This document shows positions 25,101 through 38,773 of a stretch of DNA of 64,000 bases, one piece after another. The stretch comes from Azadirachta indica (lineage: Eukaryota; Streptophyta; Magnoliopsida; Sapindales; Meliaceae). A model generated the notes under the pieces. That model searched no databases. It saw only the letters and a list, made by a program, of their open reading frames with translations, and was not told the origin of the DNA. The stretch covers positions 12,781,368 through 12,845,367 of the forward strand of contig CM040453.1 in the NCBI GenBank assembly GCA_022749755.1, in the 5' to 3' direction. A program made the translations under genes and the position numbers. How positions within the stretch are numbered: the stretch's first letter is position 1; each line of letters begins with the position of its first letter.

Positions 25101-28100
25101 ATGCTCAAGAGGTTTTCAGATTTGAAATGATTTCCAGAATTTCTATAAATTTTCATCATTGTGTGATAAAAAGACCGATCCAGTTTATACCCTTTGGATC
25201 TCAGCTCTTCAAAGAGTTCCTCTGCTTGTTCTACCAGCTCCTGCTTACCATATGCTGAAATCAAACTTTTGTAGGTGTCCAATTTAGGTTCCAAACCAAG
25301 TTTTCTCATTTCATGCATCAATGATAATCCTTCTTCTGGTCTGTGATCCCTGCAATACATTATAATTAAAGTATTGAATGTTTCCTCATCTGGTTGGAGT
25401 CCAGCTTCTTGAATCTGCTGGTAAACTTGAACAGTTTTCTTAAAATCCTCAATTTTTGTGTATAGCTTGAGCATAGAATTCCATATCGAAAGATCAGGTT
25501 TAAATCCTGCTTCTTCCATCTCAGAAACCATGGCTTCAACATCCCTCACTCGCTTTCCCTTGCAGAATAACCCAATCATAACTCTGTAAAGATGCAGTGT
25601 CGGAAAGTAGCCTGCAGCCTTCATTCCACTGTAAATTTTCTTCACCTCAAATATATTTCCTGCCCGTGCAAATGCATCAAGCATCAAGAGAATGGAACTT
25701 TTGCTTATCTTAAAATCCATATCTTGCAACTCCTGGATCACCACATAAAGTTCATTCAATCTCCCATCAACAATCAAAGCCTGCAAGAGACCATTGACAG
25801 ACTGTACAGTTGGAGAAGGTCCATCTCTCATCATTGTATTAAAAACAGCCCTAGCTCGCTCATAGCAGCCACTTGCAGCATAAGCTTGTATTAAAGCATT
25901 CCAGACCTTTCTATCAACAGTTGCGCATCTTTTTCGAAGACTCTCCACCAAACTTTCTGCTCTCCGCCATAGTTTCACTCTCCCGTATGCATCAATTATA
26001 TGAACGTGAATGGAAAAATCTTCGAAGTGAATGCCTTTCTTTTCTGCCTGATCAACAATAAAATGTGCTGTTTCAGGGAAGTTCATCTTACAATAGCTGA
26101 GGACCATACTTTGTAAGAGATCTTCAGAAGGTTCAACATTATAGAATCTCATGTCTGAAAACACCTGAGAAGCTTCAACAAAGCGTTCATGATCTTCACA
26201 GCAATGAATTAAGGATTCATACATTGTTTTACTCTTGCCACCCAAGCAAAATCTCCAAGTTTTATTATATTCCTCCAGAGCAGCATCCAATTTCTGAGCC
26301 TTGCAAAGCATGATGATCAAAGCTTCACTTACCAAAGGAGTGGATTCTGGAGCATGTTCTTTGAAGAATTCAAGCAATTCACATGCTTCTGAGTGCCTGC
26401 CAGACAAACTATATGAACTCAAAATAGATAACAAGTTCTCATGGTCAACTTCAGATCCACTCTGGATGGCCAATCTCAAAGTTTCAGCAGCATGGTCATA
26501 GCATTCACCCTTGACAAGAATAGATGAAATGGTTTGCAGGTTCATACCACATAATTCTTTCATATCTATTACCATTTTTCCAATATCTTCCTCTTTCTTC
26601 TCTTCACCAAGAACTCGAAGCAAAATCTTATACAGGACATGATCTGGAGTGAAACCATCATGAACCATTTCCTGATACAACATGATTGCCTTCTTCGTCT
26701 CTTTAAACCTTAGAAAGATATCTAACATAACTGAATATGCTAGGCAATCAGGTCTAATACCAGATCTGCGCATGCAATCAAATGTCTCTTCAGCCTCCAG
26801 TCGCTTCCCAGCCCTGGCATATCCACAAATCAAAGCACTATAAGTTCGCAAAGTGGGTTTCACTCCTGCGTCCAACATCTCTGACATCACATTAGCAGCC
26901 TGTGATGTTTTATTTGCTTTCCCAAGTGAATCAATCAATACAGTGTATGTAACAGCGTCAGGATTTCTACCTGACAATTTCATGTCCCTGTAAAGCTGCA
27001 ATGCTACTTCAGGCTGCCCCTGCTTCCCATACATGTGGATGATGGTATTATACGTCATTTCATCTTTACCAAATCCCATTTTCACCATTTCTTCAGAAAT
27101 CTCTTTCACCTTCTCCACATTCCCCTCTCTTGCAAAAGCATACAACAAAGAGTTATATGATACAGCATCAGGGAAAAACCCTTTGGTTTCTAATTCTTTA
27201 AAAAGGTGCTGTGCTTTACCAGAGAGTCCACATCTCCCATAAACAGAAATCATTGCATTATAAGTCCATAAATCAGGTTGACAATTATGTGCCTCCATAT
27301 CTTCATAAACCTTCATAGCCTCCACCAAACTCAATTCACGGGAACAAGCACTAATAAGAGTATTATAAGTGATTGTATCCGGTCTAAGCCCTGACGTCCT
27401 AACCTCATTTAACAGGTCAATCGCCAAATTGGGCACCATTGCCCCTGATTTCAATCGTGCATTTATCAAAGTGTTGAAACTCACAAGGTCAGGCTCACAT
27501 CCTCTCTTGCGCATTAAAACAAGCAGCTCTTGCACCTTATTAAATCTACCACTTCGTGCATATACGCCCATCATAGCATTATACACTTGGACAGTATTCT
27601 CAACTGTAGATTCAGCACGCATAAATATTTCAACAGCTAAAGCCTCCTGACAGGCCTTCCCTAGAATGGCCAATATGGTGGCCAGCATACGGGCATTTGG
27701 TGAATACCAATGTCGCAAATTGAGCCATTCATAGACCTCCAATGCCCGTTGCCAGCTCTGCTGTCCCACCCATTTCACGACAAAGCAGTAATCAGTGGGT
27801 GTCATCTGCACCAATCGTTCATCCAACACATCCGCCACAAACTGATTTTCTTTCAGCCCTAAAATCTTATCAGTCAAAAACTTCACTCTTTCCCTCCAAT
27901 CTTTGGCTCTCTTCAGAGCCAGTTTGCTCATCTTCTTAACCTTGGTCTTACTAACCCTCCCTAAAGTCTCTTTACCTTCATCATTTATCATCAATCCTTC
28001 AACAGATTCTTCATTCCGGGACTCACTTTTGGTCTCAGAAGAAAAACCCACATGTTCAACAACATGGGTGAACTGGGTTTGAGGTGCAGGGTAAAGTTCA

Positions 28101-28321
28101 CTAAGCTTGAGCCTCAAATGCGGCCATCTAACGGCAGGCGAGGCTCTGCTATAGCTAAATTTCTGTATATTAGAACTATCATTTGTTTGTTCAGTATCAC
28201 TAATGCTACTACAACTACAAGCACAAGCACAGGTGTGGTGTAAATTGAGGGAGGTTTTTCTGCGTACATTAGCAGGTAAAGGATAAGATGAAAATGTTAC
28301 TACTCCACTGCATGACGCCAT
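22175..28321 (-). CDS. Large chloroplast PPR protein, EMB1270/At3g18110-like
   Basis: Exons 24753-28321, 24446-24646, 23923-24013 and 22175-22702 join in frame to 1462 residues. The N-terminus (Cys/Ser-rich, with RRK near residue 20) looks like a plastid transit peptide. From about residue 185 to 1190 the protein is a nearly unbroken run of P-class PPR motifs of about 35 residues, such as TYNTLISACSRELSLVEAMK and TYTVLIDSLGKANKTSQAA. The last three exons encode a non-PPR region: KLSGGAALVALTLWL followed by VVLITGTAEYN and LKACLWEMGSPF, reminiscent of an SMR domain, then a very basic tail rich in Lys/Arg. The architecture and length match EMB1270, which is needed for splicing plastid group II introns and for embryo development. 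The ortholog call is from recognition; RNA targets here are inference. Confidence 0.9.
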
Positions 28322-29351
28322 TGTCGCTTCCTGCTACAAACATTGACATAGCGAAGAACAGGAATAAGAACAGACTGAGGATTTTTTTGGGTCCATTTTA
28401 GATAAAATAGAATCAAGGGATGGGATATTATTTTCGTAGATATTGAAAGAGATATTTCTGAACTCCAAGTCTTATCCCCGGTACTGGGGCAACAAGCAAC
28501 AACCAAAACCGACGACAGTTAAGACAGTAACAATGGATTTTTGCGCCGAGCTGATATTTGGGAAATTGTCTCAAAAGACTAAAGTTTAGGGCCTTTTTGC
28601 AAATTTGACCCACTTTAAAATTTGTTCTTATTTGTGACCAAAAAGAAAAAAAGAACAAAAACATCTGTATTTTTTAAAATAAAATCTATTTGATCAAGTA
28701 AAATTTGACAGAACGTTCAGTTGATAAATTAAGGAGAAATTGTAGAGAAAAAGAATGAAAATGTTAAATACATTACTGAAAACATAGTTTTGTGGCTATG
28801 GAAGCATTTTAGTCCAATTTTGTGTTGCTTAATTATTTTTGCATAGAAATAACAAATGTGGCTAAAAACATAAATATCTAAAAATATGGACCAAAACTTA
28901 AAATTTTCTTTGATACTCTGGCCTATTACCAACGAGGCTATCAGCCCGCGGACAAATTTTTTAAACAACCGATAAAAATATACTAATAATTTTAAGAAAC
29001 AAATCCTTTAACTTTAGTTGTTTTTAGTCTTAAATAAATTCGTATCGTATTAATCTGATTATAAAATTTAAATTTACTCGTATTTAATATTTATATTCAT
29101 AATATGTTTAATTTTAAGAAATTTATTCAATCTATTCCATAAATTTATTAAATTTCTATCGCGTTTTAGAATATAAGATTAGACACTAAACTTTTTCTAT
29201 TTCAAAGTTTTAAATATTTTTTAAATTTTTAATTGATTCAAATTATTAAAAAAAATCATTAAATTTAGATTTATATAATTAGTGTTACATGTATTATTAA
29301 TCATGCTTTTACGTCGACTCACATGTTGTTCTATTGAATTTTTATATTTTT
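28322..29351. other. Promoter side of the large PPR gene and AT-rich DNA
   Basis: The first ~240 bases are less AT-rich and likely hold the 5' UTR and promoter of the PPR gene to the left. The rest is plain AT-rich DNA with no gene or motif that I can support. Confidence 0.4.
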
Positions 29352-30681
29352 GGGATAATAATATATACCCAAATGACGTTTGCACTAATAAGCATATAAC
29401 TCCTTAATATTTAAAAAAAACAGATATCCTCTAATATTTGGATAAATAAATAGATATTTCTTTTACTTTTATTTTCATTAATTGATTATTTATTTTATTA
29501 TTATTTATGTCCCTAATATTTTATATAATAATAATTAATATGATATGATCTTATTTAATCATAAAACTTTAGCCTTTATTTTAATATTTTTTACAATATA
29601 CTTTTTTTAACTATAACAATTTACTTCCATATTTATTTTTTTTTTTATAATATACTCAAAACTAAATATATTTTTAATTTGTTATTTCAATAAAAAATTT
29701 AGAAAAGAAAATATTTTTAAAAAAATTTAAACAATGAGTTAAATTAAACACATATTAAAATATTTATAACTTTTTTTTACAATAAATTTAATATTTAATT
29801 GTTGAAAAAATTGAAACATATTTTAATATTTTATTCTTATATTTTTATTTTTATTTAAAAGATTATATTAAATTTATTATAAATTTATCATATTTTCTTG
29901 AGAAAAATCATGAAAATATAAATAAAAAAAGTAAAAAAAAGGAAAAAATTTAGTAGCATTTGTTATTAGAATTAATAATTAAATATATTTTACATTCTTA
30001 TTAACCAATATAATTTAATTTTAATTAAAAAATCGAAAAAAAAAAAAAAATTTTGATTATTTTTATTTGTAATATATATAACATGTATTTATTATTTAGA
30101 TTTATTATTTATATTTTCATTTATTTTTAAAAAATTTAATGAATGTAACATAATTTTTAAATAAATATAGTACATGTAAAAATAAAATGTTAAAAAACAT
30201 TTCAATTAAATTTTTTTATAATTAAATATTAAATTATTATTATAAAAGTGAAAGAAGAGAGTTAAAATATTTTAGCATATAAATATGACTTAACTCATTA
30301 TTTGAATGTTTTAATAATTGTATTTTCTAATATTTTTTAAAATTTTTTATTAAAATAATGAATTAAAAATTTATTTAGTGTTGAGTATACTGTAAAAAAA
30401 ATATTAAATAGAGATTAAGTTGTTATAATTAGAAAAAAAGTATATTATAAAAAATATTAAAATAAATACTAAAATATTATAATTAAATAAAATATTTATA
30501 ATATTGTTATTATATAAAAGATTAGGAATACAAATAATAATAAGTTAAATAATAAACTAACAGACAAAAAGTCAAGAATATCTACCTATTTATCTTAATA
30601 TTAGAGATATTTATCTTTTTTTAAACGTAAGACGTATTTGTTTATTATGGCAAACATCAATGGGGTATATGTCATTATCTC
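29352..30681. mobile_element. Non-autonomous TIR element, copy 1 (~1.33 kb)
   Basis: The left end reads GGGATAATAATATATACCC and continues AAATGACGTTTGCACTAATAA. The right end, read on the other strand, is GAGATAATGACATATACCCC followed by ATTGATGTTTGCCATAATAA. About 45 bases pair as imperfect terminal inverted repeats. The interior is extremely AT-rich with no coding frame. The GGG/GAG ends recall Mutator-like elements, but no clean target-site duplication was seen, so the superfamily is open. Confidence 0.6.
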
Positions 30682-30705
30682 TGTACTTTTTTATGTCTAA
30701 AACAA

Positions 30706-31254
30706 GAATAATAACATATACCCCCTAACGTTTACCTTAATAAATAGATAACTCTGACCTTTTAGAAAAAACAGATGTCTCCTTATATTTAGAAAAATAT
30801 GCATATTACCCTTGACTATTACTTCTACGAGTTGATTATTTAGTTTATTATTATTTGTATCCCTAATATTTTATATAAAAACAATATATTATATATTTTA
30901 TTTAATTATAATATTTTAATCTCTATTTTAACATTTTTTTTTTATAATATACTTTTTTTAACTATAGTAATTTAGTTCCATATTTATTTTTTTTCGCAAT
31001 GTGCTTAAGAGTAAATACATTTTTAATTTGTTACTTCAATAAAAAATTTAGAAAAAAAAATATTATTAAAAAAATTTAAATAATGAGTTAGACTAAATTT
31101 ATGTTAAAATATTTATAACTTTTTTCTTACAATAAATTTTAAATTTAATTGTTAAAAAAATTTGAAATATATTTTAACATTTATTCTATATTAATATTTT
31201 TATTTAAAAGATAATATTAAATTTATACTTTTTTTATAGAAAAATCATGAAAAT

Positions 31255-31285
<31 letters not shown>

Positions 31286-32007
31286 GAAATTTAGTATCAT
31301 TTGTTAATAATATTAGTAATTAGATATATTATATATTCTCATTAACCAATATAATTTAATTTTAATTAAAAAATAAAAAAAAAATTTTGATTATTTTTAT
31401 TTGCACTATATATAACATGTGTTTATTACTTATATTTTTTATTTATATTCTCATTTATTTTTAAAAAAATAATGAATGTAACATAATTTTTAAATAAATA
31501 TATTATATGTAAAAATAAAACGTTAAAAAATATTTCAATTATATTTTTTAATAATTAAATATTAAATTATTATTATTATAAAAGTGAAAAAAGAGGGTTA
31601 AAAATAATTTACTATATGAGTGTGACTTAACTCATTATTTCAATTTTTTTAATAATTATATTTTTTAAAATTTTTATTAAAATAATAAATTAAAAATTTT
31701 ATTTATTATTGAGTATATTGTAAAAAAATATTAAATAAGGATTAAATTATTATAGTTAAAAAATATATTATAAAAGATATTAAAATAAAAATTAAAAAGT
31801 ATTATAATTAAATAAAATATTTAATTAATAATTATTATATAAAAAATTAATGATACAAACAATAATAAGTTAAGTTGTGAACTAACAAAAATAAAATTTA
31901 AAAATATCTGTCTCTTTATCCATACATAAAGAAGTATCTATCTTTTATTAAAAGTCGGGGCCTATTTACTTGTTAAAGTAAAAATCACAGGTGTATACCA
32001 TTATCCC
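30706..32007. mobile_element. Non-autonomous TIR element, copy 2 (~1.30 kb)
   Basis: Lying 24 bases to the right of copy 1, this stretch aligns with it along its whole length in the same orientation, with many substitutions and small indels. Its left end is GAATAATAACATATACCCCC. Its right end in reverse is GGGATAATGGTATACACCTG, again giving inverted termini. A run of more than 20 A residues lies at about 31260-31285. No coding frame is present. Confidence 0.6.
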
Positions 32008-32413
32008 TTGTAAACCATAATGGGTTCCTTTTTATAGGAGCGCAGGTGCGGTATGAACCTACCATGTCAACCTCATGCCTGTACAATCAGTTTGCCTTCG
32101 CTAACCGTTAAGTTGAGGATGTAATTGTTGAAATTGAACAAATTATGTTCTAATTTATCAATTCAATAAAGTATAGGAACAAAAATATGAGATAATTAAT
32201 GGTTTTGAAAGCATGTATATTTTTAAATTTCATTGGCATCTCCTACCAATAACTCCGGTCGCCGGGAAGTTTGAGAAAAATGAAAAACAAAATCTGGGAA
32301 AAAGGTGTGGTGGGATTTTGCCGTCGATACAGGAAGGTTTGAAGACAAAAGTTGAGGTTTCGTTTCTGCGCTTAAAGTTTAGCTTTGATTCCTTATATTC
32401 ACTGGTAAAAACC

Positions 32414-35400
32414 ATGTTAAGATTCAAGACGGTTTCGTTTTTATCAATTCGCACTCATATCACATCTACTCCATTGTTATGGTTGTTTTATCCTATTTAT
32501 TACAGACAACACGTGAGATACAACTTGTCGAATTGTACTTGTCATTTTACAATGACTCCGAGAAATGGAGTCAAAGATAAAGCTAATATTGAGCTAAATA
32601 AGTTAATTACAAGTTCTCCAAATGGTTTTAGAGCCACTAGTTCAGGAGAGGAAATTTCGGGCGACTTATACAATGAGTCAATTCAATATTGCTGTAAATT
32701 AGGTGATATTGATAAGGCTATGTCTATTCTTGCTCAAATGGAAGCTTCGGGTTTTCGTCCCAATTCGATTTCATATGCTTCATTGCTTGAAGCTCTAGCG
32801 AGTGTTGGTAGGACTTTGGAAGCTGATTCCATTTTCCAAGAGATGCTATTTGTTGGCTTCAAGCCAAGACTTAGGTTTTATAATATTTTGCTTAGAGGGT
32901 TTTTGAAGAAAGGTCTCTTAGGACTTGCAGTTAGAGTTTTGGCAGTAATGAAAGAAATGGGCATAGCTAAAAGTCAAGAAACATATGAGATTCTATTGGA
33001 TTACCATGTCAGTGCTGGGCGGTTGGATGATACCTGGTCAATAATCAATGAGATGAAGAGCAAAGGATTTCAGTTGAATTCATTTGTGTATAGTAGGGTT
33101 ATTGGTCTTTATAGGGACAATGGGATGTGGAAGAAAGCTATAGGCATTGTTGAAGAGATCAGGGAGATGGGTTTGTCGCTAGATAAGCAGATTTATAATA
33201 GCATTATTGATACTTTTGGGAAATATGGTGAGTTGGTTGAAGCATTACAAGTGTTTGAAATAATGCAAAAAGAAGGTATAAGGCCTGATATCATGACTTG
33301 GAATTCACTGATACGGTGGCATTGTAAGGCTGGAGATGTTGCAAAGGCGCTTGAGTTGTTTACTGAGATGCAAGAACAAGGTTTCTATCCTGATCCAAAA
33401 ATTTTCATAACTATTATTAGCTGTTTGGGAGAGCAGGGGAAATGGGATATGATAAAACTTAATTTCGAAAATATGAAGTATAGGGGGCATGGAAAACTTG
33501 GAGCCATCTATGGCATTTTAGTTGATATTTATGGGCAGTATGGGAGGTTTAATGATCCTGAAGAGTGCATATCTGCTCTGAAGTTGGAAGGTCTTCAGCC
33601 ATCAGTTAGCATGTTTTGCATCTTGGCAAATGCTTATGCTCAGCAGGTGCAGTCTCTCATTTTTTGTTTTTGCTTGTCCGTCTTCCTTACTTATAAATAA
33701 AAACTTAAGTTTGAGTGTAGTTAATTATTATATTTAGTTGTGTTTAGTTTGGTTTAGAAATGTATACCAGATTTATTTGGGTTTAGGAAAGGATGGCGTT
33801 ATCTTTGTTATTGTAAATTGCAAATATTGAAGATCGCATGATATATCTATCACAGGATTGATGAATATGCTTTTACCTACCAAGTTATGCTATATCAGGC
33901 TATATGTACATACACACACACACACACACACACATACACACACAAACGTACACACACTTATATTTTAGTTTTGGCTGCTTAAAGTATTTGCTATAAGAAC
34001 ATTTTTATGCCATAGAACGATCGACATAAGCATTGTTAATGGCATATTTACTTAACAGTACCTTGTTCATTTCATTGTTTTCAATTTTAAACTCTCAGAA
34101 CTATAATTAAAACATCATTTTTGGATTTAGTTGTGACTTCTAACATGATCAATTTTTCAAAATTTGACATCTGATTTTATATATCTCAACTATGCCTAAT
34201 TGTTTATTTCTTGCACTTTCTAAATCCTTATATAGTTGATGACGTATATGCCTTAACTACTAATATGTTTTAGATGTCACAACTTGTTAAATTTGCAGAT
34301 TCATATTTATTATGCTTATTTGTTTAATGGTCCATATGCCTCTTGTTTATAATTTGATGAATGATATGTATATAAGGTTTTCATTTGCTTAAGCATTTAA
34401 TGATGGATTGTTCTAACCACAGCCATCATCACAGTTGTTTTACCAATTAAGGTTAGGGAATTGAGAGTTAACTTGGTGTTTCAAAGGACAGTTGCTTAAT
34501 GGTGAAAACTTAAAGAATTGTATAGCAATGAACGGTTAGAATACTGATGGAGTAGCTAAATTGGAGAACTAAGCCTGAATTTGATTAGCCAATATATTGT
34601 TAAAGTTAGCAAAATTATGTCCCTTGGGTTTCAATGGAATTGTTGTTATTGGGTGAAAGATTGAAAATTAAGGACTTGATGGAGGATCAAACAATTTAAA
34701 CAGTTCCGGAAATAAGAATTGCAAAGAAAACCCTAGAATAGTGGGCTGGCTTGCTCTTTCTTGGAGAAGATTATCATGGAGGGAAAATCAAAAGAAGAGG
34801 GGAAATCAAGAGGCTGAATTTCTCAGCCTCTGCTGACAACTAATATTCTGTTGCTCATAAAATGTACTAGAATTTGTGTTTAAAATTGATGTTATAATAA
34901 TATGCGTGTTTTGTTTCATTTTAAACAGAGTCCCTTTAGTCTGTGAGCTTATTTAAGCTAGCATTCTTTATGACTGCGTTCTTTCAAAACAGGGATTATG
35001 TGAGCAGACACTTAAGGTGCTTCAGCTTATGGAACTAGAAGGAATTGAGCCAAATTTGGTAATGCTAAATGTGTTGATAAATGCATTTGGGATTGCAGGG
35101 AGACATATGGAGGCATTATCTATATATCACCTTATGAAAGAAAGTGTAAGCTTCTTAATCATCATATGTGTAGAAATTAAGTTTGACTAAAACAGTCACT
35201 TTATTTGATTTCTTCATGCAATTCATTTTGATAGACGCTCCTTCACTTAGTTTGTAATGATAGTATTCTGGGTGTTTCTGAAGGGTATTAGTCCTGATTT
35301 GGTGACGTATAGTACGCTGATGAAAGCATTTATTCGAGCAAGGAAGTTTGATAAGGTAGGTGCTTGTTGCCCTTATTTGATTTGATTTGATTTCATTATG

Positions 35401-35798
35401 CTTTCATATGACAAAGGAATGTTGGATAAAAATTCTTTCAAAAATTAGAAGCTTCATTGTTTTCTACTTTTTGATATATATGGTTTAAAACATTATAATG
35501 GGGAGTTTACAATTCCAATCTCAAATTCATACATTTCATCCCCCTAAGCTTCTTAAGCTAATGCAATCTATTGGTTTGCTAGCCAGGTACCTGAAATATA
35601 TGAAGAAATGGAATCTTCTGGATGCACTCCGGATAGGAAGGCTAGACAGATGTTGCAATCTGCATTGATGGTCCTTGAACGGAGGCATTGTAAGGCATAT
35701 TGTACATATTTTGGGTTTATTGTGTTCTCTTTAATAATTACTTATAGTAATAACCTAGATGCAACCCAATCATACTCCATATGATAATCCTTTCAGGA
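32414..35798 (+). CDS. P-class PPR protein, CRP1-like, five exons
   Basis: Exons 32414-33646, 34993-35145, 35284-35355, 35587-35689 and 35797-35798 join in frame to 520 residues. The start at 32414 (ACCATGTT, then [14 protein letters not shown]) gives an organelle-type leader; an in-frame ATG at 32213 is possible but adds a poor leader. About ten PPR motifs run from residue ~90, such as [19 protein letters not shown] and [19 protein letters not shown]. The C-terminus [15 protein letters not shown] recalls the ends of CRP1/At5g42310-type proteins. The stop TGA is split by the last intron (T at 35689, GA at 35797-35798). A role in organelle RNA processing or translation is known for the class; the target is unknown. 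Confidence 0.8.
33903..33960. repeat. (AC)n microsatellite in PPR intron 1
   Basis: Interrupted CA repeats (ACACACAC with ATAC and AACGTAC breaks) lie in the 1.35-kb first intron of the plus-strand PPR gene. The tract is likely polymorphic; no function is implied. Confidence 0.9.
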
Positions 35799-38773
35799 CT
35801 CCAGAATGATACTGCTGAAGCAGAATGAACTCCCAGCATGCATCTGGCTGGTGACACATTCATTTCCCGAGCTATAATGGCTCCCCCGATGAGTGCTGAG
35901 TTTTACTTCTGAAAATCGGGCCAACATTGTTGATATCAGAATTGCTGAAATTTGTTTTCGACTGAGAATTTCACAATCGGGAAAGGATGCATCAAGCTGC
36001 GGGTAGTTTTGTTAGAGCATTTTTCTCCTAGGATGTTCTCTCTCTTGGCAAATAAATATTGACTGTTAAATATCTGGCAGTTTTGAAGGCTCATAAGGCT
36101 CTCTCCGTACCAACCCTACTAGATTGCTTCGACATTTTGACATTGCTAATGTAGAGGTTTAGGTATGATACCTGAATTTAGTGCTTTTGGGAATCGATTG
36201 AGGAATTAAGGCCTATAAGTTGTCAAGTAGAATATGTTTGGCATAAATGACAAAAGTTAGATTTAGATCATCTCTAAACAATTTTTGCTTAGCTGGATGA
36301 TTGATGATGTTTAATAGGGTAAAAGATACAGATGAAATTACACAGAGACAGCCACATGTTTTCTTGGTATTTCTTGGTATTCATCACTTATTTGCAGAAA
36401 CAGAAATAGATTAAATTATGAATTGTCTTGTGAATGGCAGAGAAGACTTCATTTTGTATCAGGACTTTCATCAGAGTTACCATCTGGAGAAAATGCTCAA
36501 CAGAAGTAATACAGTACGTTTGAAGCAAGGATCTTCTAAAGTTTTCGGTGGAAAGTGCTTCTTGCATCAGAAATTGCAATTGCAAGGAAGTTGAAGTTTG
36601 TTTTTGGATTTTCATTAGAAAACTTGATATGACTGAGGGTTTTGCAATGGATTTTTGGTACTTCTGGAATCAGGTATTATAATACATAGTAAATCATTTT
36701 TTATGGTGGTTCGTGTTGAATAGCCAGAAGTTGGGCATCCTTTTCACACAGCATGATGAAGTGTAAATCATCATAGGAAGGAGACAGAAAATACAGTAGC
36801 TCGGTGTAGATGAACATGCATATTTTGAAATAGTATGTAACGGTAAAATGAAAAGGCAGCTTGATTTGGACTCGCAAAGCTATTGGACTTGTTTTGACTC
36901 CAAGAACCAAGTCAAGTGGTTAGTGCTTGGAGGTTCAAAATAAGACTGTTGCCATGTTGCTGTAACTGCAGAAGAGCCAGCAATTGGTAAAATTAATGAT
37001 AGAAAGCCTTGAGGCATTGAGCAGTTGTTCTGAAGAGCACTACAAAGCATGAGTGTAGATACCTTTTGTGCAGATAACTATCAGATTATGAAGCAGAGGA
37101 TGGAATGACAAACAGTATATTTCAGAAGCCTCAAATGATTTTATGTTACAATAGATATGGTAGATTAAGTGAGGGGAAGTGAAATAGGGTTCCTTGAGAG
37201 CTCGTGACTGCACGTGTTAGGTATGTTTAACAATCACCCTTTTGATATTTCAGAAATATATGTAACTATTGTTTATGTTATGTTGTTTTCCCTTGCATGG
37301 GTATTATTGGGCTATGTAAGAGGAACTTCACTAGGGACCTATATCTGATTCATTGAGGAAATTCCTATTTGTCCCATTATAATAATTGTTAAAATAATAT
37401 GGAGAAAAAAAAATAGTGCTGTGCAGATGCAAATGACCAAAGACAGAAGGGAGGGTACAAAAATGCAGTATTTAGTTGAGCACATTAGGAAGGCTTGTTC
37501 TTTGAAAAACCATATATTTTAGTTAAGCTTTATTATTATTGTGTATAAATAACCTCTTGAGTAATCGAAGTTTAATTCTACGAAAATTGTTGAGGAAGCT
37601 TGTTTTTCTACAATGTTAGGCTTCGTTTGATACTGAGTTATCGCATGAAAGCAGTAAACAGTAAAAGTATTAAAAAAATGAATAAATTTCGCTTAAGGTT
37701 GTTTTTTTTTAAAATATTATAAATTATATATACAAACTATTAAGTTATTGACATTACATTGAAAATTTATCAAAATTCTAGTCCAACTTTGCTCGTAAAA
37801 ATTTACCTTTGATTTAGATAAAATCTACCTCTATCATTTTGAAAGGAAAATTACCTTGACATTACATTAAAATTTATCAAAATTTTATTCTAACATTGCT
37901 TGTAAATATCTACCCTCGCCGTACATTAAGAGGAGTTAAAAATAGAGAGCTACCACCCCTGTTAAAAGGTGATTGATCTTTTAAAATGGTGTTACCGAAC
38001 ACTCGTCAATTTTTTTTTTTTTTCAAAGAACAATAAACATGATAATCACGAACAAAGCTTTAATCTAGCCAGCGAACTCCAATAGATTTATGTTAGATGC
38101 CTCTTTAGACTACCGGATTAGTTCCCATGTTCTCATTGCCACAAGATGACACCAATACTTTACAAGATCATTTACATGTATTTTTAGTACATCCTTTGGG
38201 TTTTATATATTACTTGATTATTTTATGTTTTTAATTAGGATAGACATTGAAGGGGGAGACTCATTCAATGTAGATAAAGATTAGATAGAAAAGAGGTAGT
38301 TTAGAGTAAAGAATAAGATATATAGGAGGTGTCTTGGTTATGGGCAGTGGCATATCCAAAGTTACATATCTTTTCTTTAATTATTGATACTTTATCAAGA
38401 TTTACTAGAACCAGCCTGTAAATAATTTCATTTATTGCAGAGTCTGAACCTCTAAATCCACACGGATCAAGTCTACCCCAAAATAGGAGTCTGTCTCTTT
38501 TACCATCCAGCCATAAGCCGAGCGGCTAAAGCTATTTATACTTGGAAATCATAACACCACATTAGATAATAAAAACATTACCATGTCTATTGTCATCATA
38601 TTAGCATCAGTTTCAACATACCAATACCTCGCAACACTCAAGTTTGCAGATAACAACTCCGAAACAAGCTACGTCTATATATTTCGATCATCAAACAGTA
38701 TTCAGCTGCACTTATTGATTATTAGTAGTATACAAACCAGTGTAGGCAGCAGCAGAGACAGCAGCAGCAGTTT
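35799..38773. other. 3' flank of the PPR gene and intergenic DNA
   Basis: The first 1-1.4 kb is less AT-rich than normal intergenic DNA here and may be a long or spliced 3' UTR. No conserved coding frame was recognised. Within 37619-38002 a possible hAT-type MITE has ends GGCTTCGTTTGATACTG and, in reverse, GTGTTCGGTAACACC, a weak match. It contains a ~60-bp direct repeat (TTGACATTACATT at 37748 and 37856, period 108). Confidence 0.4.

Noticed and set aside
32213..32413. Upstream in-frame ATG extending the PPR protein by 67 residues
   Set aside because: The extension has no leader-like character, whereas the start at 32414 gives a typical organelle-targeting N-terminus. It is kept as an alternative only.
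38505..38560. GCCGAGCGGCTAAAG resembling a tRNA A box
   Set aside because: No B box at the right distance and no cloverleaf arms were found, so it is neither a tRNA nor a clear SINE.
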